Of a stretch of DNA of 64,000 nucleotides, positions 43,240 through 53,700 are shown piece after piece. The DNA comes from Lepidostoma basale (taxonomy: Eukaryota; Arthropoda; Insecta; Trichoptera; Lepidostomatidae). The notes under the pieces are model-generated. The model was not told the origin of the DNA, did no database searches, and saw only the letters and a program-made list of their open reading frames with translations. How positions within the stretch are numbered: position 1 is the stretch's first letter; the number at the start of each line of letters is the position of its first letter. Both the position numbers and the translations under genes were made by a program. The DNA is taken from the NCBI GenBank assembly GCA_022606425.2, contig JAHDVF020001329.1:32771-96770 (forward strand). The letters are read 5' to 3'.

Positions 43240-44095
43240 GAAAATTAATCATCATGGACGCTGTAGAAAATACTCCATATTACAGACTCGACCCAAACTC
43301 TGACGAGTTCTTAATGCATTAGGGTCAGCATGAAGATTGTTCCAGACTGAAGGGCTGGATACCTTGAAGGCTCATACGTCAAAGTTAGTACGAGGATGGA
43401 GTTTTGGTACAGACGATCTGCTCATCGCAGCTAACATGGACTTGCAAACAGTTCCGAAATCCCGAAGCGATGACATCAATGTTTAACGGCATCGTTAGAT
43501 CAAAATTAGAATACGCGAGTGGTGTATGGTCTCCATACCAGCACAAGTATGTGGAGGTATTAGAACAAATCCAGAAAAAAATTCTGAGATACCTCTACAT
43601 GCGGATGAATGGGGTATATCCGAGGTTTATGCACCACAATGATCTATTGATTAACACAGACTACCGCAGTCTCGAATCAAGAAGAAAGGGTACATTGATG
43701 ATCTTAGGATTTAAAATACTCCGTAACCTCATTGATAGCCCATACCTCTTAGAGTGTTATGGCCTCAATGCACCGGACAGGTATGCTCGCGCTAGAAGAC
43801 ACGATCTGTTGTGCATACCGCATAGCAGGACAAATGTCTTGGCGCAGCATACAATGACTCGGGGTATGGTGCTCTTGAATGAGGTGTCAGTCGATGTGGA
43901 CATTTTCCAAATGACCTATACGTCCTTTAAGGAACATATAGGTACATACCACAACTGTTAAATATTGTTTTATTTTATTTTAATTGTTTTATTTTAACAT
44001 GTATTTTAAAATGTATGTAAAATACATGCAAAATTTATGTAAATTGTATACAGTAATAGGGTCCTAAAAACCTGTTGTATACAAAAAAAAAAAAA
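43240..44095 (+). mobile_element. Jockey-like LINE (family F), 3' third
   Basis: An open frame of 185 codons (43404-43961) contains IVRSKLEYASGVWSPY, then EQIQKKILRYLY and RYARARRHDLL, the thumb and C-terminal blocks of Jockey/F-type reverse transcriptases. The 3' UTR ends ATTGTATACAGTAATAGGG, ACCTGTTGTATAC and poly(A). The element is 5'-truncated. Its 3' end is shared with SINE-1, so an intact relative is the likely source of SINE-1 mobilisation. Confidence 0.88.
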
Positions 44096-44119
44096 AACAT
44101 TGAAAAATACAATATAGAC

Positions 44120-44235
44120 TGCCTCGCATTCAGGCTTTTGGTGATGAATTCCGTTATGTTAGCTTGTGCCATTCCATATAATGCCTTTAAGTCCATCCAA
44201 GTCTCTTGGGCAATTTGAATGTGGTAATTTCACAT
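44120..44235 (-). other. Unassigned open frame
   Basis: The minus strand reads about 38 codons with AQETWMDLKALYGMAQ, reminiscent of a retroelement gag-like helix but too short to name. No clear splice sites. It may belong to the insertions on either side. Confidence 0.2.
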
Positions 44236-44237
44236 TG

Positions 44238-44365
44238 TTTTTATACAACAGGTTATTTGAGCCTAATAACTGTATTCGATTGTAAAACTTCATTCTCATG
44301 ACATGCGTCTATCACTATTTTTATTGTCACGTGAATTGGATTCTATCACGTGAATTCTACCATCA
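44238..44365 (-). mobile_element. SINE-1, copy 6, decayed
   Basis: Tail complement ATACAACAGGTTATTTGAGC, then TCTCATGACATG and TTGTCACGTGAATT. The tRNA head is absent. Confidence 0.7.
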
Positions 44366-45030
44366 TCTGAGAACGCGGTCTCCTCGGAGATTGACGAGAT
44401 TCATATTAAGTACGTTCAGAACACAAATACTCTTGACTTTAGATAGTATCTCGTCTCCCTAATGTTGAAACATCTTTCATGCGTTCCTGGTATTATCCTC
44501 TCATCTCTAAACGGCTGGACCGATTTTGATAAAAATTTTGTGTGTATTTGCGTGGGTCCCTGGATGGTTTAGATTCACAATCGGATGGGTCATACTCACT
44601 TCTGGCCGGTCTGCTTGGTCCACGTGGACGGTATGGTGAGGCACTCGTATTGTAAATATTATATTTTATCTGTACTCAATAGATGCCTCAAACATTAATA
44701 TTGTTTGTAATGTCTGATTTAATTTGATTGGATTGTAACTTATTTGATTTGATTTGATCACTTATTTCATTATATCTCCATATTTAAGTCGATGGATCTT
44801 TCACCACCATTTAAAGAGAAAAAAAAACGTTAGGAAAAGTAAGTTCAGATGGCAAAAACTCTTGATTTTGGAGAGTATCTTGTCTTTCTTATATCCATCT
44901 CTCATGCGTTTCTGGTAGTATACTCTAGTATATACAATTTATTATTTTACCTGGTCTCAATAAATGTCTTAAAACTTAATTTTGTCATGTCTATTGATAA
45001 AATAAACTGATTTGATTTGATTTGATAACC
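44365..45030 (+). mobile_element. LINE family H 3' ends with TTTGAT tails
   Basis: CGCGGTCTCCTCGGAGATTG, then TAGTATCTCGTCTCCCTAATG, and a GATTTGATTTGATC tail near 44750. A second, shorter unit at about 44865-45030 ends TGATTTGATTTGATTTG. A 'GGCTGGACCGATTTTGA' repeat is inserted at about 44505. Related ends are at 52.43, 60.2 and 61.6 kb. Confidence 0.65.
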
Positions 45031-45114
45031 CTTAAATGCATATCATGCTATAAGATGTTATATATCTTTTCGCCAATATATTTTTTTATAAAGCCCACCT
45101 TCACGGGATGAACA

Positions 45115-45302
45115 TCAGTGATTGTGGTCATTATTGACGCTGAAGATTATATCACCGTCGGTTCTGATATAGGCCTTGCATCGTCTACTTCTGTGTGTTG
45201 AGCAACCCCAGCGAGACATACCATTTCGTTCTGTTTGTTTACAAAATCCGTACTCTCCGATCTTAATCAAAACATTTCCTTTCTTAGACCTCACGTATTC
45301 CA
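45115..45302 (-). CDS. mod(mdg4): FLYWCH zinc-finger terminal exon (mod(mdg4)-like)
   Basis: The acceptor TTATTTTTAG precedes TG and 61 codons to TGA 45115-45117, ending exactly at the last zinc-binding His. It has E1-Y2-V3, K7-G8, F19, W31, C33, C41 and H59-x-H61. Its closest relative in the window is the exon at 36654-36844, with the same length and ligand positions. Here the usual NKGC before the second Cys is SRRC. Domain certain; gene assignment by array logic. Confidence 0.83.
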
Positions 45303-45309
45303 CTAAAAA

Positions 45310-45830
45310 TAATAAAAACAATTAGTAAAAAATGTGAAATAATACGCAATTATGAATAAAGCAATAGTTACCCATAAAAAATAGAGATAATTAATACGAA
45401 TGAAAACTTCTGTTTTCAAATACCACACATGCGCCACATTTATTTCGACCTTCCTCTAATTAGTGTTCCATTCACATAGTTTTAGTTAACTTTGTTTATC
45501 ATTATATTTTCTTTAATTCTTTCATAGAAATAAATGTTTTTCTCATTATATTTGTGTTTATTTAAAGAAAAACTCCATATGATTAATGGAAAATTAATAA
45601 AAACAACTTTCATTTATTCATTTTATTTATTTAAATAAATTATTTTATCTTCTCTGAATTTTAAAGTAATATCGATATATTATGTATAGATAAGACGAAT
45701 AACATATAAATTAATGACGATATTTTATTAATTAAAACACTGTTTTTCCACTTTTAAGAATATATTTCACGACATGTTTTGAAGGCTGTACGCTGTCATC
45801 ATCGGTAGAAAGATATTAACATAGATAATT
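45310..45830. other. AT-rich stretch with FB1 arm remnant
   Basis: An FB1 arm remnant (AATACGAATGAAAACTTCTG) lies at 45395. GAATATATTTCACGACATG and TCATCATCGGTAG near 45770-45810 suggest a decayed hammerhead-like repeat. Otherwise nothing is recognised. Confidence 0.4.
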
Positions 45831-45834
45831 AATC

Positions 45835-46250
45835 TTCTTCTTCTTATTCTGCTTTATTAAGGACTGCGTCCTGTTATTTCTCGGAGCCTGTTCCTGGGAT
45901 GCAGATGTCCAACTATCTCGCCATCTTTTGAGTGGTCTTCCTGGAGTTCGATTTCGTGTTGGTACTTTATTTGCGGCTATATTTATCACTCTTTCAGAAC
46001 ATGCTCTTTCCACATGATCTCTCCAGTAGCGTCTTCTCAGTCTTCCCCATCGCACGACATCTTCTACATTGCAATTCTCTCTTATTTCAGAATTTCTTAC
46101 TCTGTCTCGGAGTGTCGTTCCCGCAATGGATCGGAGAATCTTCATTTCTGTGGTTCTTAGGAGACTTTTTGTTCTTATGGTGTCAGCTCTCGTTTCTATT
46201 CCACATTTCACTATAGGACGTATGCATGTCTTATAGATATACAGGTATAA
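45835..46250 (-). mobile_element. LINE family C, copy C3
   Basis: The minus strand is open for 131 codons with TEMKILRSIAGTTLRDR, RWGRLRRRYWRDHVERA and GRPLKRWRDSW, and ends in a GAAGAAGA tail. It is the longest clean family C piece in the window. Confidence 0.87.
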
Positions 46251-46612
46251 TGATAAATAATATTTTTTATAAAAATAATAATACTTTTTCTACTATGCAT
46301 CTCAATACTCCTATTATTCCAAAGGTAGTTATGGCAACGTGAATAACTATTAACAATTTTACTCGTAAATTAACAATTTACATTTTAGTGAATACATGTA
46401 GAGTGCTACATGAATGTAGATTTATATAAACATTTAAAAGAAATTTATTATTTAAATTAAATTTAAAACACTTTATACTTGTGAAACACACATTGTTGTT
46501 AATTTATTTTACAATGAAAATAAACAGCAGGTAGTCGTAGGCAGGCAATGTTGCAGTTACGAATTGTCTAATAATCCTCAATGTGAATAGAAATTCTAAC
46601 TTATTATAAAAA
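46250..46612. other. AT-rich stretch without recognised content
   Basis: Nothing supportable was seen. Confidence 0.4.
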
Positions 46613-46668
46613 GAAAGGAACCGGGTGGTATCTCTTGTAAAATGAGCTTAGCTTTATGTCCCCTAGAC

Positions 46669-47326
46669 CAAAGTTTCTTAACCAGTGGTCCGAGGACCAT
46701 TGGTGGTCCGCGAATTTTTTTAGGTGGTCCACAAAAAATTTCTGGTTTTCAAAAATAGTTAGTATTTTGTGATTCATTTAAATACTGTTTGCTTTAATAC
46801 ATTTAAATATCGCTAAATTAACATGTCGTTTATATAAAAAATCTGTTTTATAAATATTTATTATTTTTCTTCGTTCGCCATAAATTTGTGTTATAGAAGT
46901 TTAATGTTATTTTTTATATACTTTGTATACAACACTCACATTTTTGTTGAGTGTTGTATACAAAGTATATAAAAAAATAAATATTTATTATTTAAATCGA
47001 ATATTGATGGTCTGCAAAACACTCTATTTTTTTAAATTAAATGTTTAAATTTTAAACACTGTTATTTGTACTATCATATTATTTTTTTAATTTGTCGCGG
47101 CAGCTGTTTCCACAACCTGTTGGCATCATCAGGTTTTACAAACAACTCCTGTCAGCCGAAACAGCTGTCGCGAAAAACTCATAAAAATAATTTGTGATAC
47201 GTACAAATAATATTGTTTTAAATTAAAACAATTAATAATATTGAAGTATCATAGGGTTTCGGCCAAACAATGAATTTTTTTCGTTTTTTTAGTGGTTCGG
47301 GGATATCAAAATGATAAGAATCTATG
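46669..47326. mobile_element. hAT-like element with nested palindrome
   Basis: Ends CAAAGTTTCTTAACC and, on the other side, CATAGATTCTTATCA are imperfect inverted repeats. The flanking 8-mers CCCTAGAC and CCTTAGAT agree at 6 of 8 positions. The interior holds TGGTCCGAGGACCATTGG and a hammerhead-like family iii element (46990-47275). Confidence 0.6.
46990..47275. repeat. Hammerhead-like palindromic repeat, family iii
   Basis: The minus-strand core (47090-47132) reads CTGATGA, then GCCAAC paired with a mutated GTTGTG, then GAAACAGCTGCC. The opposing half reads GCCGAAACAGCTGTCGCG on the plus strand. CAGCTG is self-complementary. Outer arms include AACACTGTTATTTGTAC. Confidence 0.65.
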
Positions 47327-47438
47327 CCTTAGATCGCCACCCAGTTTTAGAGAGTCTTTCTTAATTTAAATGTAGTTGCATTCATCGACTTTATGTTGCT
47401 TCTTTCCGCGCATTCATGATGAGTAGTGATACAGGAAA

Positions 47439-47635
47439 TTAATGATTATGGATATTTTCGCACGTGATGATTGTATCTCTGACTGTCTTCAGGCGAGCTT
47501 TACATCCCTTATTTACGTGTGTGGAGCAACCCCAGCGAGTTAGTCCTGTGCACAGACGCACCCCGGATAGTTGACAAAATGTATAATCCCCTACTTTGAT
47601 CAAAGTCTTCCCTCTTCGCGACTGCACGTATTCAA
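47439..47635 (-). CDS. mod(mdg4): FLYWCH zinc-finger terminal exon (mod(mdg4)-like)
   Basis: The acceptor AATTATTTCAG precedes TT and 64 codons to TAA 47439-47441, ending at the last ligand. It has E1-Y2-V3, R7-G8, Y17-F19, W34, C36, C44 and H62-x-H64. It is the rightmost exon of the array. Shared EYV-x-S-x-x-G, LIK-x-G and RWGCSTH link it to the exons at 36.7 and 45.1 kb, with a three-residue longer loop before the Trp. Confidence 0.83.
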
Positions 47636-48036
47636 CTGAAATAATTTAGAAATGATAATTAATAACATTGAACAACCAAAATAAAGATAAAACAAGTAAA
47701 AACTAAATACAAACATTTATGACCAAAGCGGCGTATGGTGCATTTTTATTAGGTAAACCTTTTTTTTTTCACTAAAGCAAAATACTACAGCGTTACAGTC
47801 ACGGATTCGATTTTTAACTGATTTTTCTGGAATTAAAACTCAAATACAAAATAAAAGGCACTATTATACAAAGTTGAGGTAGTTCCCATTACAAATAAAT
47901 GATATATGAATGCAACATATGGAATCATTTTGAAAATAATAACATTAAAATATTTGTATATTTATTATTATTATTTTGTTGAATCGCTCTTTACTCGTAC
48001 ATCATGACAGCTTGAGCCAAATCGATGTAAAGGGTA

Positions 48037-48218
48037 TTATAACTATCATAGCGATTCTCGTGACATGTGATAGGTAGCTAATCTATCGCCATTTTATTGT
48101 CACGTGAATTCTACACCAGACCAAAGACCGTGAGACAATCACACTGCCCTCGCCGGGAATCGAACACGGAACCTCCGAGGTGGCACTCAATGCACTTACC
48201 GCTTGGCCACGAAGGTCG
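48037..48218 (-). mobile_element. SINE-1, copy 7
   Basis: Body from GATTCTCGTGACATGTG to head CGACCTTCGTGG at about 48217, with a slightly mutated B box. The LINE-like tail is absent. Confidence 0.8.
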
Positions 48219-48219
48219 T

Positions 48220-49095
48220 CGTTAAACACAAATTCAATTAAACGTCTTTGATATTTTACATTTTTATTAAACCCGACATGCGAGAGTAAAATCTGCTAAC
48301 AAAGATTTTAATTTTTTTTATTTGTTACAGACGGAATAAATTCCAATGCATTATTTTATGATACAGACAGAAAACTTAAATCGAAGAATATTTGTGACAT
48401 AATTATATTTTTTTAATAATATAATATAATATTTGAAATGTAACTCAAGAGCAATCATTTAGTACCATTTATATACAATAGAAACATATTTTAAAGAATT
48501 TCTTCTGTCAAAATTGATCATATTTGTAAACAATTTTAAATATGTAACTTTATAATATGTATCACTGAAGAAGGACCGGTTGTCCGAAACATGTCTGTTA
48601 TGTATTTTTTTTTAAGTTAGTGTTGTATATACAAAGTATAAAAAAAAGAAAAAGACAAATATTTTAAATAAATCATGGATAAAGAAACTATAATATATTT
48701 ATTTAAAAAAAATTAACGAGAGAAGTACAATATTGAAATTAAGAATATAGGTATATGGATTGTTTAAGAAAGAAGGATTAATACATGAATGTACTTGAGA
48801 TGAGCAATATGAACATGATTGACAATTAGCTGGTAAACTTAAACTTGTTTGGAAAATCAAGGGTTTGGTGGAGGTCGATTTTTTGTGTAGAAAGAAAATA
48901 ATTAAGATTTACCAAAAAAAAACTAAGTCTTGACAAATGTTTGCAAGTCTCGTCATTCTCGGTATAGGTACATCCATAGTTGGTTTTATGCAGATTCTCG
49001 TGGAAGAGTTAAAATTGCCTTAGATCAGTCAGATCACACCACTCCTGAAGCAGCTATTAAAATCTATTAATAGCTCCTTCCTGGCGTTAGCTAAT
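48220..49095. other. AT-rich stretch with one hammerhead-like motif
   Basis: At 48569-48600: CTGAAGA, stem GGAC with GTCC, GAAAC, self-complementary ACATGT, then C. Partner arms were not clear. Nothing else recognised. Confidence 0.5.
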
Positions 49096-49097
49096 TT

Positions 49098-49720
49098 AGT
49101 CGGGTGGTGGTCTAGGGCAGTGGTCCCCAACCCCCGGGCCGCGGCCCGGTACTGGCCCGTGGACCAAATGGTACTGGGCCGCGCAAGGGCTTGCTTAAAA
49201 ATCGAAATTACCTTTGAAAAATCGAACACACCCAATAAAACTTAATTATAACTTAAAATAATTATTCCGTTGAAAACCCTTTCATGATAAATTACCACTG
49301 ACCTTCCGACAATACCTTCATATTTCCCACAAACCTTGTGTTTTCTCTATTATTTTTTGTCATTATAACTTATGTACCACAGTTGTAAATTTTATTATTA
49401 TATATTGTACAAATATATTGTTATTTAATAAAATAATAAAAAAAATACATTCAATGTGTCCCCCTCCACCTCCCAGTGGGCCGCGGTAAAATGATGAAAC
49501 GTTGACCGGTCCGCGGCGACAAAAAGGTTGGGGACCAATGGTCTAGGGGATAGAACGCTTGGCTCCTGATCCAAGGGACATGGGTTCGAGCCTAAACACG
49601 CCAGATTCCTTCTTCATAATAATGAGCTATTTTCTGATCATATTGAAGATTGTAAAACAAATTCTAATATCATTTATTTAAATCTTTGGTGATAGACTTT
49701 TTTTAAACAAAGTTTAGAAA
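49098..49720 (+). mobile_element. SINE-2, copy with hAT-like insertion
   Basis: GGGTGGTGGTCTAGGG is split by the insertion and resumes GTCTAGGGGATAGAACG, TTGGCTCCTGATCCAAG, B box GGGTTCGAGCC. The body continues to GAGCTATTTTCTGATCATA. The tRNA-like head resembles an arginine tRNA, though the match is by eye. Confidence 0.75.
49118..49540. mobile_element. hAT-like non-autonomous element
   Basis: 8 bp duplication GTCTAGGG (49110-49117 and 49541-49548). Ends CAGTGGTCCCCAACC and GGTTGGGGACCAATG are inverted. A GC-rich start (GGGCCGCGGCCCGG) and AT-rich middle; 423 bp, no ORF. The ends resemble hAT families that occur in very distant animals. Confidence 0.87.
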
Positions 49721-49889
49721 AACAGCAATATATCGAATAAAATGAATTTATTTTGAACACAAATTCATAATTTTCAAGGAAAATTTACATTAAAAAATGC
49801 GTTTTAAATAGCATAATTATTAAATATATATATCTAAATTATTTTCCCAAAATGCGTGCAAAATTTTATTATATTTTAAATATAACTTC

Positions 49890-50965
49890 ATTCAAAATGA
49901 AACTCTACCATGAGACTTCTTCTTTCTTCTTCGATGGCCCTACAGCTCATATCGAGCCTTAGCCTCCAGTATTCTTCGCCTCCAACTCCTCCTGTCCTCC
50001 GCTTCGACCCTCCAATCTGACACTCGTAACAATTTTGCCCCATCTCTCCCAACTTCATCCTCCCATCGCAGCCTTGGTCGTCCAATTGGTCTTCTACCAC
50101 CTGGGTGCCACTCCAGCAATCTTTTGGGGTTCGCGATGACGGCATCCTCTGCACGTGACCGGCCCATCTCAGTCTATTCAGTCTGACCTGTGTGGAGAGA
50201 CTGGGAGCTTTGTAAATATTGTACAGCTCGTCATTATGCCGCACCCTCCAGCCTTCACCGTCATTCACAGGCCCCAGAATTCTGCGCAGCACCCTTCTCT
50301 CAAAAATATCCAGTCGCTCTGCAGATTTCGCTGTCATTGTCCACGCCTCACACCCATAGGTCACTACTGTTCAGATGATTGTTTTATACAGGGTGATTTT
50401 GGTTTTCCAGTGTACGTTTCTTGATTTGAGCGCTGGTAGTTGAGAGAAGAATGTTTTGTTACCAATTGTGATTCTTCTTTCGATTTCCTTGTGATCTTCG
50501 TTTTCTTTTGTTATAGACGAACCCAGGTAAGTGAAGTCCTCCACCATCTTAAAGTTGTATCTGTCCTTGAATCTGATGGTTCGCCTTGAGTTATGGGTTG
50601 CATTTCTGGTTTGTTTCATTATTTGTGTCTTTTCTTCGTTTATCTCTAAACCCACCTCCTTGGCTGCTGTCTCTAAAGGCTCAAATACTTCGTGTATGGC
50701 TGCTAGGGATCTTCCTACAATGTTAAGGTCGTCTGCATATCCTATGATCTGGCTGCTATGAAAGTATGTGTTGGGATTCGTGTTAAGGTGGTAAGTTTAC
50801 CTTATGGCATATTCCAAACTCAGGTTAAAAAGTGTTGGGGCTAAACCATCACCTTGTTTGAGGCCCTGTGATACCATGAATTCATCTGTGAGCTCTCCTC
50901 CTATCTTGACTCTACATTTTGTATTATCCATGGTTGCTTTTACCAGTCTAATCGTTCAATCCCTA
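49890..50965 (-). mobile_element. LINE family E with reverse-transcriptase active-site region
   Basis: Read on the minus strand, frames contain a GLKQGDGLAPTLFN block, then GYADD (catalytic Asp pair), GLEINEEKTQIM, FTYLGSSI, then YGCEAWT, RRVLRRILGP, LRWAGHVQRM and GRPRLRWEDEV. This is the palm domain, thumb and C-terminal tail of a LINE polyprotein. A few frameshifts break it. It is 5'-truncated inside the palm. Confidence 0.88.
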
Positions 50966-50974
50966 ATCGTTCAA

Positions 50975-51135
50975 TAAAATAATACACTTGTAAAATTTGT
51001 ATATAAACCACTTTATTCGTTCTATATAGAATATACGAAAGGAAAACCTTAGTATATTATGTTACCCTGGCAATTATCTGGTGGGAGCGAAACCGGTCGG
51101 TATTAATGATTAATAGAGTGGTTTATAAACAAAAA
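50975..51135. repeat. Hammerhead-like palindromic repeat, family iv
   Basis: Arms TTGTATATAAACCACTTTAT and complement near 51115. Core: CTGGCAATTATCTGG, GGAGC, GAAACCGGTCGG; ACCGGT is self-complementary and followed by C. Confidence 0.65.
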
Positions 51136-51254
51136 AATTATATGAACATTCTTATTACATATAATAAATAATAGTCAGATAAATGGAACATTTATAAAAC
51201 ACTGAGTATGTATACATTTTTCGATGTTTGTTTGTTAATAATTAAAATTTAAAC

Positions 51255-51432
51255 ATAAATACTAAATCAAACACTTTTTGTAATTGGTATACAACCACTT
51301 TATTTGTGAGGATGGGGGCCCAGTATGTGTAAGGCCCTGAAGAAACTCGCATGGAGCGAAACCGGTAGGCCTTCATCCTCACAAATAAAGTGGTTGTATA
51401 CCAAGTACAAAAAGTGTTTAATATGTCCAACA
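51255..51432. repeat. Hammerhead-like palindromic repeat, family iv, best-preserved core
   Basis: Outer arms GGTATACAACCACTTTAT and complement form a long hairpin. The core at 51331-51373 is AAGGCC, CTGAAGA, a hairpin with CTC and GAG, GAAAC, self-complementary ACCGGT, then GTA followed at once by GGCCTT, which pairs fully with AAGGCC. An A-C mismatch closes the middle stem. Confidence 0.72.
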
Positions 51433-51439
51433 ACAAAAT

Positions 51440-52425
51440 AATGGTTTCTTATCAAAGTTTAAAATAGTAAGTTTATAAATAAATTATTTTTAAGATAATC
51501 TAATGCTTTCACTGAAATCTATTGATAGAAATTAAAATAATTATAAAACAAAGGGATATTTTTTTAATAACTACGCTCACTTTCGTCTTTATTTTGCCAG
51601 CCAATTCCTTGGATTGAAAATAGCAAAGAAGATAATTTAAAAATAATATCAGTTATCTACAAGCTTTAAGTCACATTTGATATCGTATTTTTCATCCGTG
51701 ACTGTCGAGTGAAATATAATAAAAGCTCTGACAGAGAACAAATTATTCACATCGTGCTATCCCGTTGATAAAGAGTTAATATTCCAATAATTTATTGTCT
51801 TCGAAGTTACACTCAAACCAAACCGTTATACGCCCTCCAAATGGAAGTTTATCGCTTTGTGTGAAAGCAAAATTAACCCGAATAGTGGCTTTGTTGAAAC
51901 TGTTCTCAAAACCCTTTGTTCTTAATATTTATTGCGAGCAATCTCCTCATACAACTTGTGTTAGTTAATTTTTTTTATAATAGTACCAAGAAAACTTTAA
52001 GCGGTTACTTAATTTATTGTCACAGTATACAGAACATAAATGTGTTTCCGTTAATATGACTTCCATAACAGTATAGACATATACTATTTACACATAAAAT
52101 CCATAAACTATTTTTATAACTCATCTTTATACTCATAAAGAGTATTAAGAAAAGACTCATCATTCTTATCAAATAATTGATTTAATTAAGAAAATCGTAT
52201 GTAAGCATTTAATTCTGAAGTATCTCTACATAAGGGAATATGAAAGCTATTCGAGGCTCTATCCCACGGTATTTCTTTTGGGAATCCTTGGGACCAACTA
52301 TCTGCAACTTCGAAGAGATGGGTATCTCAAAACCAATTTATAAAGATTAATCAGGCGATATTTCTAGAATTCGGCCGTGCTGGATAATGTTGGTCTTCTT
52401 GTCCCTGATCTCTGACAACCTCTGG
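51440..52425. other. AT-rich stretch with family v remnant
   Basis: A family v hammerhead-like repeat remnant lies at about 51550-51610. The rest shows no recognisable exon of either neighbouring host gene. Confidence 0.4.
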
Positions 52426-52429
52426 TGAC

Positions 52430-52695
52430 ACCGGTGGGAAGAGCAATAAGTCTGCTGAACGCGGTCTCCTCGGAGATCGACGTCTTTCATTTTAGTGAAT
52501 GTTCGTTCAGAAGACAAATATTCTTGGCTTTGGGTAGTATCTTGTCTTCCTAATGTGGAACCATCTCTTATGTGTTCCTGTTATTATATTTTATATACAT
52601 ATTATGTTTTACCTGTACTCAATAGATGCCTTAAGCATTATTATCGTTTGTAATATCTGTTGAGATAATAAACTGAAATGATTTGATTTATAGTA
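52430..52695 (+). mobile_element. LINE family H 3' end
   Basis: CCGGTGGGAAGAGCAATAAG, GCGGTCTCCTCGGAGATCG, then TCAATAGATGCCTTAAGC and ATTTGATTTAT tail. Matches the ends at 44.4, 60.2 and 61.6 kb. Confidence 0.7.
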
Positions 52696-52699
52696 TACA

Positions 52700-53140
52700 T
52701 TTTATAGTTGAGCAGGGCAAGGGGTCATATCTTATGTTATGCCCCAAATTGTCATACCGAAGCACTTCAATGTTTTACTCTATTGAAGGCGATTAGGTTT
52801 TTAAACCAGATGGTATTCGAGTTATACTTATTTCTTGTTATTTAACTACATATTCATACTGAAAGCTTGCGAGTAAGATATTTTTCAGCGTCCCACGCAT
52901 CGAATTTAAGAATACTAAGGATAAGAAAAACAAAGATGTGTCTGCTTACATTCACATGATTCTGTACGCATTTCCTTAGATGTTATTAATTCCCAATAGA
53001 TTTGCGTAAAAATCGATTCGTAAAGATTTGCGATAATGGCGTAAAAATTTATTCTACAAAATACTTAAAATAACACTTTTTTAAGGTTAAGGCGTTAACA
53101 CTATCGAATTCCATTGTTAATTTTGCAAGTAGAAATTTAA
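52700..53140. other. Repeat remnant, then AT-rich stretch
   Basis: 52700-52815 resembles 10.99-11.10 kb (CATATCTTATGTTATG, ATTGAAGGCGATTAG), suggesting an old LINE fragment. Nothing recognised after it. Confidence 0.35.
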
Positions 53141-53144
53141 AAAA

Positions 53145-53700
53145 CACTAACTAACCATCACGCCGTCTGGCCGAAGGGGTAGGCAGAAAGAATGGATTGT
53201 CACACTTTTCTTTCCTGACATATTTCTCTCGCTTCCTCAACATTCTTCGACGACCGACTGCCGACGACCTTCGTGGCAGAGTGGTTACGAGCTCTGACTT
53301 CCATACCTAAGGTCCCGGGTGTGATTCCCGGCGATGGCAGTGTGATTGTCACACTGTCTTTGGTCTGGTGTAGAATTCATGTGACAACAAAATGGCGATA
53401 GATTGGCTACCTATCACATGTCACGAGAATCAATATAATAGCTACAAAATAAAAAATTGTATACAGTAATTGGGTCCAAACGACCTGTTGTGTACATACA
53501 TCGTGTCATGCACGTGCGTCGATTTCTCTGACTCCTCACACGGCCGACATTCAATATTTGTTTTATTTGATCGTGCCACGTTTTCCTCGGTCTTCCTCTA
53601 TGTCTGGTTCCATTTACATCATTAACATATAATTTTTTTACCATTCTTTCTTCATTCATTCTTTCCATATGTCCAAACCATCTTAATGAAATTAATACAA
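53145..53700 (-). mobile_element. LINE family A, copy A12, split by SINE-1
   Basis: The left part (53145-53248) is the 3' end and the right part (53498-53700) carries GRPRKTWHDQI and MERMNEERM. The SINE-1 sits exactly where the ORF reads CCTCAACATTC then ATACATCG in intact copies. Confidence 0.85.
53249..53497 (+). mobile_element. SINE-1, copy 8, inserted in a LINE
   Basis: Head at about 53265 (CGACCTTCGTGGCAGAGTGG), body, and LINE-like tail ATTGTATACAGTAATTGGG to CGACCTGTTGTGTAC. About 15 extra bases precede the head (GACGACCGACTGCC). It post-dates the family A insertion. Confidence 0.88.

Larger units (their letters stand above)
46615..47345 (-). mobile_element. SINE-2-like copy carrying a hAT-like element
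   Basis: On the minus strand GGTGGCGATCTAAGG is followed by a 658 bp insertion and then GTCTAGGGGACATAAAGC, equivalent to the split head of the copies at 36.95 and 49.1 kb. Confidence 0.55.

Noticed and set aside
43404..43961. 185-codon plus-strand ORF as a host gene
   Set aside because: Jockey-type reverse transcriptase thumb and C-terminal blocks, a poly(A) tail and no start or splice context identify a truncated LINE.
44120..44235. Possible gag-like or host exon on the minus strand
   Set aside because: Only about 38 codons, no splice sites seen and flanked by LINE and SINE ends; kept only as a low-confidence feature.
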